Shown in pieces: positions 48,265-58,757 of a stretch of DNA of 64,000 nt. Made by a program: the position numbers and the translations under genes. Source of the DNA: Trichuris trichiura (Eukaryota > Nematoda > Enoplea > Trichinellida > Trichuridae); the NCBI GenBank assembly GCA_037903355.1, contig JBAJFE010000029.1, positions 310,001 to 374,000 of the forward strand, read 5' to 3'. Positions within the stretch are counted from its first letter, which is position 1. Each line of letters starts with the position of its first letter. Below the pieces are notes generated by a model that saw only the letters and a list, made by a program, of their open reading frames with translations, was not told where the DNA came from and made no database searches.

Positions 48265-48274
48265 TGATGTACAA

Positions 48275-51200
48275 TTACCTCTTTGGATAGTGATTTATCA
48301 CTTGCAACATGTTTTCTTTCTTCAGCATCAAACGGGCGCTTGTCGGCATTTCCTCGATGATGCTATCGGATGGCAATGACTCGCGGGCAATTTCAACTGC
48401 TCCATCAACTCTTTTGGGAGGCAAACGATTTTGGTTGTTGCTACTCTTTTCCAAACATTTATTCTCTTTAAGAATAAGGGAGACACTTGCCAGTTCGGCT
48501 GCCATTTTTTTCAAGTATATACCATTATTTTCATCAACATTCCTAGCCGTAGATTCCATGCTTTCTAATGTAAAACAGGAACATATTGTATAGCTGTACT
48601 AGGCGCTTCAAGGGACGGTTTACCTACGCAACGGTCGATTTGATCGGCAGCATAGTTGCAGCGCCTTTGCAAACATACAATTTGTTCGTAGGTATCGGAA
48701 GGACGATGACGCGTTTTTTCCTAAACGACAAAACTGTGAAATAGTTAAAAGTGAGCAAACAGATACAGGTGGCTCTGATTGTTTTGCTAATTCTCGACTT
48801 GTTCTAACCACTGCTTCACGCTTAGCGGCATAAACGTTGGGCAATTTTGCATTTATGATAGCAGGCGGGGCGAACTGCCTTGCGGCAGGCAAAGCATGCC
48901 GATCCGAATCGATGCTTCGTCTAGGAAATACTGATCCAAAAATGGAGTCGCCTTTCGTCTTTGAACTATTTCGTTCCGACACTGGAAGATTGATCACCCT
49001 GTTCAAGCAACCTTTTTCAATCTAAGTAACGTAACGCGTAAATGGATTAACAAAATGTCAAAAAAAGCCTACGTCGCTTTCCAGACAACGAGCGCGCCTG
49101 AGCAATTCAAGAACGTCCATCACTGTAGGGAATTTCATTAACCGTTGTAGACAACCCGTATAATCGCTTTGCAATACTGAAACGACGTTGTGGAAATGAA
49201 TTTCATGATTCGACATGAGCCACTTACAAACTGGCGCTATCCAACATAGCATTTGGACAAATATACATTCAATCAGCTGATATGGAGGACTTTTGGCAAA
49301 TATGGTATCCCAAATCAACAGAAGATCTTGTAGAGGAAATTCACGCCCAAATAGGAGTCGCATCCAACGACTGAAAGTACCGAATCATCTTCGCCCAACA
49401 TGCATACACATAACATACATTCCGTAGGCTTCCGGAGGGACTTGCAATGCCTTAAGGTGTTCGTAAAGGTCTTCATTGACTACTTTTAAAGTGCCCATGA
49501 TCCATTCCAGCTTTGCCAATAGAGGACACGTTGCTGTACCATCAGCGGAGTCGAAACTTTGCTACAGTAAGTAGAGAGGTTGTGGCGGTCCCAAAAATGA
49601 CAAAGTCCCACCTTTCTCACTTCGCCTTGGAAATAAAATGGTTGCAATATCTTCATGATACTCAAAAAAACGTTGCTAGAAAAGAGAAAAGAGCGATATA
49701 CTCTTGGAAGAATAAAAGAGAAAGTAAATTTTAAAAAACATTCGTAAGATACCAGTAGGATGCCTACTGAGTTACTTGGTTTAATAAGGGAAAAAGTTGA
49801 GTATTGTAAATGTAACTTCTTGGTACGGGACTGTGGATTTTCATGTTAAACTGTTTCTCATACGGAATGTATGTCCCCTGGGAAAACCTTTAATTCTCCG
49901 GGACTTTCGGGCCACTCGTGACCCGTCTTCAGCGGTCTTATATTATAAATATATAAGACCGCTGAAGACCGCTTATATTATAAATAAATATATATAATAA
50001 ATATTTATATTTATAATATAAGACCGCTGAAGACGGGTCACGAGTGGCCCTAAAGTTCGAGAGAATTAAAAGTTTTTCAACGGGACATAAATTTCGTATA
50101 AGAAACAGCTTAACATGAAAGTTGAGTGTTTTACATAAGGAAACAAGTAGCGAAGACTCACTACACATCATGTTCGAAGTAGGCTTCGTCAAAAACATTC
50201 GCCAAACAATCGCTGAAATAACACTCTGTGGATGCTTCAAGAAGTTGGTTATTTACCGTTCAAATGGATCCAGACTGCTGAAAAGAAAAAAATTTGTTTA
50301 AGAAAAGTTACTTTGAATTATATGAGTTTTCTCGCAAAATAAGAAACACTATAAGTCATATTTAGTAACAAACAATATAAAAAAGACAAGATAATTAGTA
50401 GCGTGAACAGTGGGACCAAATTCTTACTCTACAAACAATCACAATTCGAAATAAACAAGACAGAAAGTACAGACTATCCTTTGCAAACGAAACGTGCGAC
50501 TAAGTCTGTTTACATGGTCGATAAAGAAGTAACAGTATACGAACGGTCCGATAGTTTATACATAGTGTAAAGGTCATACCGAAGCTCCAACTGTTCGTCA
50601 ATATGCTTAAAAGCTTGCTGATCGGAATAAAACACGAACATGATAGGGCCCACAATTTCATGCATACCCTAAAAAGTGGAAAATTGAAAACATTCGAAAA
50701 GTGATTCATTCCTAAGCGTTAACCTGTTTATACGATATATGAGGATTCTCTTTTGCATATATGAACAATAGTCTGCACATAGTTTCACGAACAGCCGCCG
50801 ATCCAAAGTATTCAATGCCAGGGAACCTAAACAACTGTTTTCGTAACTATTGTCTACTTTTGTTTACTGACTACGCATTCGCAATTAAGAACAAACAATT
50901 ACTTCGAAAAAAAGCGAAAAAAATCCAAACGTCAAAAAGTAGAAACTTACGTTCGATTAACATCCTGTCGAATTCGACTTTTCAGCTCTTGATCCATAAA
51001 GTGTTGCTTCCAACAACTCTGTAAACACTTGTGATCGTGTTGCTTAACTATGGATTGAGTAAAATGCGTACATCCTCTTCGAGCGACAGGGGATGATCCG
51101 AATGAAAGGACGAAGAATTGGACCTTGGATCTTGGGATATCTAATGAAGGACAAAACATCTAGACGCTAAATGATGTGCGCCATAGATCGATTACATAAT

Positions 51201-51538
51201 CTAGGAGATGGGAGTAATACTGACGAGCGGCAGCCAATGCTTTTGCCCATTCCTCGATTTGCAAAGGGAGACATGATAGAAAAAGCTAAAATAAAATTAG
51301 TACAAAACCAAAGATTAATTAAATTTCGTACTGACTCGCCAGTAGATGCTTCGGAACTTTGTGCTCTGAATAACCCCGTTATAGGCGTCCTGTTGAAGCA
51401 AGCAAACGGAATTAGGCAATCGCAGCTGGCCAAGCAGTTTGCTCCATTGGGAACTGGAATTGAACGCTCCGCTGGAGAAACGCAAAACAAACGCTCCGCT
51501 AACCAGTAAAACTTTGGGGCTTGGCACATTGGATTCAT
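48275..51538 (-). CDS. TBC1D5: TBC1D5 Rab GTPase-activating protein
   Basis: TBC1D5 is a retromer-associated Rab7 GAP acting at late endosomes and autophagosomes. Exons from high to low: 51538-51504, 51471-51336, 51285-51196, 51140-51072, 51018-50951, 50826-50724, 50668-50580, 50212-50165, 49675-49612, 49561-49419, 49370-49073, 49021-48767, 48733-48628, 48564-48275. They join to 597 residues (human 795). The TBC domain shows STKFRSIYWR, the arginine finger R132 in IRQDVNRTF, the glutamine finger YKQ (165-167) followed by GMHEI, FEHD, and GIRWMRLLFGREFPLQDLL, which is characteristic of TBC1D5. A poorly conserved tail ends in a helical segment (LKKMAAELASVSLIL). Exon 1 joins exon 2 through a putative 32-nt intron, so the first 12 residues are uncertain; so is the split at 48734-48766. 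A hairpin element sits in the intron 49676-50164. Confidence 0.87.
49838..50120. mobile_element. Hairpin (foldback/MITE-like) element, copy 2
   Basis: Inverted arms of about 110 bp (49838-49948 and 50012-50120) enclose a TA-rich centre that carries an extra small copy of ATAAGACCGCTGAAGACCG. The arms share GTCTTCAGCGGTCTTA, GGGCCACTCGTGACCCGTC, AATTAAAAG and TCAACGGGACATAAA with copy 1. It lies inside the TBC1D5 intron 49676-50164, so it should be removed by splicing. Confidence 0.8.
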
Positions 51539-51903
51539 TTCACGCAAATAAAATTAACCGCAATTCATTGCAGCCAAATCGCGATCGGCTGCGGAACAAA
51601 ATTTTGTGCTAAAGTAGTTTGATAATAATGGTTTTCAGGTTCCCTGTAGAGATAGTAGGACGGCTGATCAATATTTGAAACCCGCGCATTTTAGGCGCAA
51701 CTTTGTCGCGGACACGCGCATTTGGTCGTACAAATATTTTAAGCGGAAAAAGTGAATCATCTTGGTAAGTAATAATCGAACTTTCTGCACGCAACTATAC
51801 GAAAAAGTATACTTAAAGAGTTGAAGTATTTTTTTAGAATTTAATCCTCTTGTGCCATTTTGTCTTTTAGTTGAAAGCTCTGTAGTCTGTTGCTATTTTC
51901 TGG
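51539..51903. promoter_or_regulatory. Shared upstream region of TBC1D5 and RAD51C
   Basis: 365 bp lie between divergent start codons (TBC1D5 at 51538 minus, RAD51C at 51904 plus). It probably works as a bidirectional promoter. No TATA-like or other element could be assigned with confidence. Confidence 0.4.
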
Positions 51904-53956
51904 ATGACATCCAACTCTGCCCAGCGGTTGTTCACGGTAACTGCTAGTTCACTGCTCGACCAGTACACCAATTCTACTCAATCAATCGTAACATTTTGCG
52001 AAAGCTTGGACGCCGCCATTGGTGGCGGGGTGCCCCTTGGACAGATGACCGAATTTGTTGGACCTTCAGGAATGGGAAAGACCCAACTATGGTATGTAGT
52101 TCAAGACGGCATTTTTCAAAAAAACGAATGTATTCGATTCGCGCATAGGCAAGATGCATTTCATAAAAAAATCATAAATATGAATCCGCAAGCTCTTTAG
52201 GCCTTTTATGTCATCCGGTATCGTCTTTCTTTTTCAAACGATCAGCAGTTTCTTGCGATCATTGCAATCCGCTTGAGAGGGAATGGCTGTCTGTCTTTGT
52301 TCGTTAAGAATAATTAAAATGCGTGCATATCGCTACGATACCAATGCTGAAAGAAAAAAAAATTCTTCTTGAAAGCGTCTTAGTATTACTATCAATACGA
52401 ATGAATACATTGATTGCCCATTACTCCGTTTTTCGCGAGCTACGGCTCCTGTATAATTACTGATGCTTTCCATCGTGACAGAGGTTGAACTATTTTTTAA
52501 AAAAGCAGCATAAATTAGGACTTTATTGTATGAACAAGTAATTATGTTCTTAAAACTGCTAGCTGACAGGCTTTGGAGAGCCATTACATCCATTTTGTCG
52601 CTTTTAATTATTGTCCAGCTCGTCGTCAATAATCCTTGCGTTTAATTGAGGGTGAACTTTCTTAAATAATCAAAGGAGTTCAATTTCGCGTTACTATATT
52701 TGGACATCATCATCTTTTTTTAACTATAATATAATACGGTAACGATAACGCCAATTTCAAAAGGGAGGCAATCATTCTTGTAATAAAAAATTCAATCGAA
52801 TTGTGTTTGCTTCTCTGAACCTAATCTAAGATGTTCGAACCGAGTTCATACAGTAAGAAATGAATAATAAAGTTCCAATTTTATGCAAGGAACATTGAAC
52901 TTACCTAGTCGCTTTTTGCCGTCTTTATAGTGGCCCCCATTTTCCGGCAATAATTGATTTGTATTGACAACATAAATTTCGTGTCGCAAGTAATTTCTGT
53001 AAGAACGTGCTCATTGTTTACGACTTAGTCTGCAACTGGCAGTGGACGCGCGGATTCCCGAACCGCTGGGCGGAGTTGACGGCGAAGTAGTCTACATAGA
53101 CACTGAGTGTACATTCAGAATAGGGCGACTGGAGCAGATCGCCCGTTTTGCCATTGATCATTGCACAAGCACGGCCGAAAGTGAAGGTACGCCTTTTGAA
53201 CATTACTTCCGAATAATATCTTGCCGCTATACAGCGCAGCGTTCGGCATTGGAGGACTTCACGTTGGAAAAAATTTTATCCGGCATTTACGTACAACGTT
53301 GCACCGACTTGAATACGTTTCGTCGCTGCGTCCATCTTCTCCAAGAATTCGTATCTGCCAATAAGAAGGTGCGCCCTAGCGGGCTTTATTTAATGTTCTC
53401 TTCTTGTTTGCTTCAGGTGAAACTGATAGTCGTCGACAGCATAGCGACACATTTCAGGGAACAGTTCGCTTCGGCAATAGAGCGAAACCACGTTGTTCAA
53501 AGCGTCATTCTTCAACTGCTCTCCGTCGCTCTACGCTTCAACACTGCGGTTCGTAATCATTGTCTGTCCAAGTTTGTAAGTTTGGTCCTGCAGATTTTCG
53601 TGACCAATCAAGTCACCACCAAGTGGACCAAATATGGCGAAAGCTACATTGCACCCTGTCTGGGCCCAATTTTGACTAGCAATTGCAGCCATCAATTGTT
53701 CGTGTACAAAAAGAGTGGTTCCACAAGGTACATTCGTTTGATAAAGTCTACCACCGGTATGCCGTGCACAATACTAATGGACATTGGCGTACGTGGCACA
53801 ACGACCAATAAGTTTGATCAATACAATGACTACTTTAGGAAGCCGGCGTACGCGATGCGCTGTAGGGACAATAAGAAAAACAAACTTCCCGTTTACCTGA
53901 CGAAGGTGAAAGGTATAACAAAACTTCAAGTCGTCTATAACGGCGGAAAAAGTTAA
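51904..53956 (+). CDS. RAD51C: RAD51C-type recombination ATPase
   Basis: RAD51C is a RAD51 paralogue that acts in homologous recombination and Holliday-junction processing. Exons: 51904-52091, 53029-53186, 53235-53368, 53417-53548, 53594-53956. They join in frame to 324 residues (human 376; the N-terminal helical domain is shorter here). Evidence: IVTFCESLDAAIGGGVPLGQMTE with Walker A GPSGMGKT (53-60), RIPEPLGGVDGEVVYIDTE, SALEDFTLEKILSGIYVQRC, matching the human ALEDFTLDNILSHIYYFRC, Walker B LIVVDS (163-168) and FVTNQVTTKW. The third intron was accepted because removing 53549-53593 restores the family spacing before VTNQ. Intron 1 is long (937 nt), the others 45-48 nt. The stop is only 22 bp from the GBF1 stop on the other strand. 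Caenorhabditis elegans has a reduced set of RAD51 paralogues, so a clear RAD51C fits an early-branching nematode. Confidence 0.87.
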
Positions 53957-53978
53957 CGCGCGATGTGTCACATGTGAA

Positions 53979-56900
53979 TCACTGGGCATCGAACGTAGGC
54001 ACGTCCGGTTTGGTCATCACGGAAGGACCAAGAAGGACAGGTTGCACCACCGAAGGAGGTTGCAAAGGCGGCAACAAGACAAGATTTCCAACCGGTGCAG
54101 TCTGTTCCCTTATTGGCCCAAAGAGAACCACCGCCGCGGGTGACGATGAACATTGTTGTTGCAATGGCTGAGCGCTGTCCATAATTGGCTGCGCAGTATT
54201 GGCAATCTCCTTATTTGGCAATGCGTCAACTACGACCACCTCTTCAAGAGTAGAGTCGTATTCCGCCTCTTTTGGCATCAAAACGATCGGCTGTTCGCTT
54301 GAAACTTTCACTTCCTCGGATGGTCTTTTCCCTATGGTGTTTGCCAAGGCTTCAAGAGGGCCAATCAATCGTTGTTCAGTTCGTTCGAGCAAAGTGGGCA
54401 CCGAATAGAATAAATCTGCCGTATCCATAACGAGCAGCATATTTTTCACGGACTCCGGAACCGATTCGCTCAAGTCACTGCTCTCCAAGTGAAGATATCG
54501 TTCCATAAAGGTCAGTATATCCATCCAAAGATTGACAAACGACGGCAGGACGGATAGGAGCATCAAATGTTGCAAAAATACTTTGCCAGTCATCGTCAAA
54601 GCTCGAACGCGCGTTTCGTCGCTACCGTACGTGCTGTCTTCCGACGCGGCATCTTCCAGCAGAGCGTTGAGCAATGGAAAGAAAACGTTGTAAAAGCATT
54701 TCTCCCAGTCTGCCCCACTTAGCCGCCTCAGCTCAGGTATTAACAATGATCGTTGCAACAACGTTACCGCCGTTGAGCGAACGACTTTGCGGCGATCGAA
54801 GCAAAGCCTTGCCATAGCCTAAGTAGGTAAAAAATGTTTGTTACTTTGTTTTATTGATAAAAGAGTTCACCTGGAGCAATGGCTGCCATACTCGCCCCCA
54901 TATGTCTGCCTTGAATGGTTCATCGCCCGAATCGTCTCCGAACACTGCAGCCGCCTGGACGAACAGCAGATAGGTCAAATCCAGTAGTTGAAGAGCCAAT
55001 TGCAGGTAAATGGATTCGACTTCAGCTCCTCCTTCGGTTGAACTGTCGCGTTGCGACTTGTCGTGGCTATCCGTACCGCTTCGACTTTTCTTTGATGCCC
55101 TGAAATGGAGAGAAGCGTTCAATAAAGGATAGCTATTTCGACAGCCTGAAAGCGTGCCTTGTTTTCGAAGAACGACTGTTGTCGTTTTGTGCCGGGAGCA
55201 TATCCAGCGATTGGTCCATGTAGTGAAAGCCACCGTTCAATCCAGCTTCAATGAATGTACGTAGACATTGGACGCACGCGTCGAAATTTTCCTGCGTTAT
55301 ATGAGCCATATCGCGAACAAGAAAGGTCAACGTTTCGCAACATTTAACGTAAGCCTGAGGATCGTGACTGCGAAGACGACTTCTCAGCAGTAAACGGTTT
55401 GCCGAGAATCTTCGCTGTTGACTAGCGTCTTTGGAATCGACTGGAAGTGAGGCATCTTTTTTTACAACAAATAACCATTCGCCACTGCTGGCACGCTGTC
55501 CAAGTCGTCCAGCCGTGGTCGCTTCGTCCAAGCTGCCCTTTCTACCAACATTGTAAACTTCGGAATCCGACGTGTAACCGCGATCGTCGCGGCTCGGTGA
55601 TATTCTATCTTCGTCAGATTGAATACCCTCGTCGGAGGAATCCTGACACCTTTCCCAGTCGCTTGGAAAAGCTGCCGCGCCTACAGTCTCCAACAAGCTA
55701 AACAGAATGGACCAATGCGTTTGTTTCTTAACATGTGCTGCATTGTTGCGCAGTATCTCGTGCAAACCAAAGGCGATCTGTCGAGCCATAACTAGCAGTG
55801 AGGCGGGTTTCATCGTTTGCAATAAACGCAGCGAAGCAAGCACGTCGTCTCTGACCTCGTCGCGAACCAACAGCCGAACCGCCATTCGCATCAGACCAAC
55901 GGTAGCTCTTTCCGTTAGAAATCGTTTTTCAGAAAAGTCGCTTATCAAACTAAACAAGTGCGTGGTCAGCGTCCGCCAGAAGGGACCAATTCGATCACGA
56001 TTTTCAAGCGCCACAGCGACGGTCAGTTCGGTATGAAAAATTAAGGAAAATTCGGCCTGTTCAGAAAGGCCGCTGCTCTGACGGACGTCAGTCAACACTA
56101 GGGCGCTTGACGTCAACAATGCTTTGAGCAATTCGGAGAACGCTTCTCCGGAAAGGTATTTTGAATCAGAGATGATCTGTTCGGGATGACATTCCGCCAA
56201 CACAGTTCTGGTTACGCAGACGCAATCGGATGGCTCGCTTGCTGAACTGCGACTGTCGTTGGAGCTTCCACCTCCAAGATAGTTGTACAACGAGCTAAAG
56301 ATGCCGGAATCGGTCTTCACCGGTCTGGTCGCTTTAGGGGCAATGGAGATGAAGCCTCGAGGGTCGGCAAAGTCTTCCACTTGAAGCATAACGCTTGGAA
56401 GCAACTGAGCGTGATAACAATGCAACAAACATTCCATTATGTTCTTCCATCCTTCGCGCAGTATGTCGCCGTGATTGTGCACCAAATGGAACATAGTTTT
56501 AGCGGCCATTTGAGCCTTTGTGTTGGTTGCAAAAGAGGAGCAAAAGTGATCGACCGACTCGTTTCCCATTCCAACCGACATGAGCGTGCTGAACTTGCAC
56601 AGCGATATGATCAAGTTGTCAAACACATCGCACATGGAATAATGGGCGGCAATGGCGGCGGACTTGCGGAAACCGCTGATAATACGACCAATTATAGCAT
56701 CCTGCAATGAGCGCAACTACTCTACCAAGTTTTACAAAATTGATCGCGCGCTTACTTGTTCAGCTGTCTTGTCGAAAACGAAGGACAGAGCGGCAATGGT
56801 GGGACCCCAAACAAGCAGGAAAAGATCGTGGTCATAAAGACCCGACGGGGCGTGCAGGAATCGACCCTGTTCGGTGGCTCCGCGTCTCAGCAGCACGTCC

Positions 56901-58526
56901 CAAAGGTAATTTTCCCTTACAATACCCGATTGTTCTTCAGGCATGACGATTTCTTGATTGCGAATGGACAAATAGATCTTCTCCAGCATGCCGGGATCGA
57001 AGTTTTTACCGCCGTTGACTCCGTTCAAATTTTTCACAAAGTCTTCCTAGAGAATTCAACAATAGCGGACGAAAAGTAATAGTAGCTAAAGTTTTCTAGG
57101 AAAAACATGCATGTTTCAAGTTTAAAAGATGTCTTCCGAAACCAACTAAACGTACGGGCGAGATTTTAGGCTGAAAGTGATTGACTTTCGAAATTTTGCA
57201 GCGCATCCAGGAAAATGCGTGTTATGAGGGCTGAGATTTATTAAGTTTAAAAGGACGTGTATTCACGATGTTAAGTGCCTACCACGATAATTTAATCCTA
57301 CCTTAAGTCATTCAAAAACCAAGTCGTGCAATGAAAGTATATTCACATGATGTACTCAGCCGTCTCTTCTTTTAAATGCTTTATGGTTACCTGCCGGTGT
57401 CCTGTATTAAGTCTGTAATCCTTTTTTAAAAATAGACTCTTAACCAGTTGAATGTTGGCAGTTTTATTTCCAGAAAACAGACAGTTATAATGCAAGCGTA
57501 ATAAGTACGGATTTTTTAGAACAAGGGCTAGACGATTTTCCATCAAAGACGCGCACGATCATAATGTGACATTTAAGCAGATGGAATTCGACTTTACGCG
57601 TTAAATCTTTAAATGAGCAGGACCTGTATTGGCTATCGTTGACAACAGAGCACGTAGGGCTCTGAAAGCTACGAAGATTCGTTTACTGATAAGTTCAAAT
57701 AAACGCTTTACTATGATTATAATTTTTTACTGTTGTATGTCTTTATTTTACGGTATTATCCCGTTATTGTGTGACAAAAAAATCGTTTATAATTTCTCTG
57801 GAACTTAAGGGTGCGATCTTAACCTGTGTTCAGCGGATAATGAAAGAGAACTAGCCCGAAAGCTTCGGAAAAATAATAAAACATTTTTGTTTCACAATGA
57901 CGGGATACTACCTAGAAATAAAGATATACATATCCATGATATATTACTCTCCCGTTACAAAAAGCTACCTTTATTATTACTATTATTGTTATTATTATTA
58001 TTATTATTTTTTCTTCTTAACGGGTGTTTTTTTAAAGAAGTCTCTTCTAAAATTTTTTTGCGATTTTTACAACCCGTTCTTTACATAACGTTCATAACGT
58101 ATGAACAACCTGAAATTCGCGTGCATTAAATATCATTAATGAACGTCATGAACACTGGGTGCTTCGTAACGGGATGGGATTTCATAGTGTATGGTCTTCT
58201 ATGGCTTTTCCCGTTTATCTGTTGTGCTGGTATCCGTAAACTAAACGAAACAGCTGCTCTACAAACGGATGGATGAGCCGTTATCCACCACCTCACTGAC
58301 GACGGAACTAGAGCGTTCCGAAAGCTCTGATATTAAACAGTTGAGTGCATTGACATCTGTACAATTTTTCTTAATAACGGCTCATCCATCCGTTGGTAGA
58401 ACAGCTGTTTCGTCTAATTTACAGATACAAGCACAACAGATAAACGGGAAAAGCCGTAGAAGACCATACACTATAATGAACGTCATTTAAAAAACGGGTT
58501 GTAAATACCGCAGAAAATTTTAGAAC

Positions 58527-58593
<67 letters not shown>

Positions 58594-58685
58594 ACCCGTA
58601 AGTTGACCACCCAACAGACTGGGAAAAACTGGTCAACATAGAGGTGGTCAGCATATAGGGGTGATCAACTTTGGGGGTTCCACTG

Positions 58686-58757
<72 letters not shown>

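Larger units (their letters stand above)
46442..48274. other. Repeat-filled gap between DDX47 and TBC1D5
   Basis: The two genes converge on this 1.8 kb, which holds a 258-bp hairpin element (46601-46858) and a degenerate tandem array (about 47400-48200), both listed separately. The open frames seen here come from the repeats and show no protein family. A minus-strand AATAAA at 48259-48264, 11 nt past the TBC1D5 stop, is its likely poly(A) signal. Confidence 0.6.

Noticed and set aside
47368..48267. Several open frames of 74-103 codons, and a possible repeat-spacer array
   Set aside because: They arise from the degenerate 120-bp tandem units. Units are not separated by unique spacers of constant length, so this is not CRISPR-like, and the genome is eukaryotic.
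51171..51509. Plus-strand open frame of 112 codons with a nearby AATAAA, looking like a small gene
   Set aside because: The opposite strand encodes TBC1D5 exons (STKFRSIYWR block and the next exon) in exactly this stretch, so the plus frame is a shadow.
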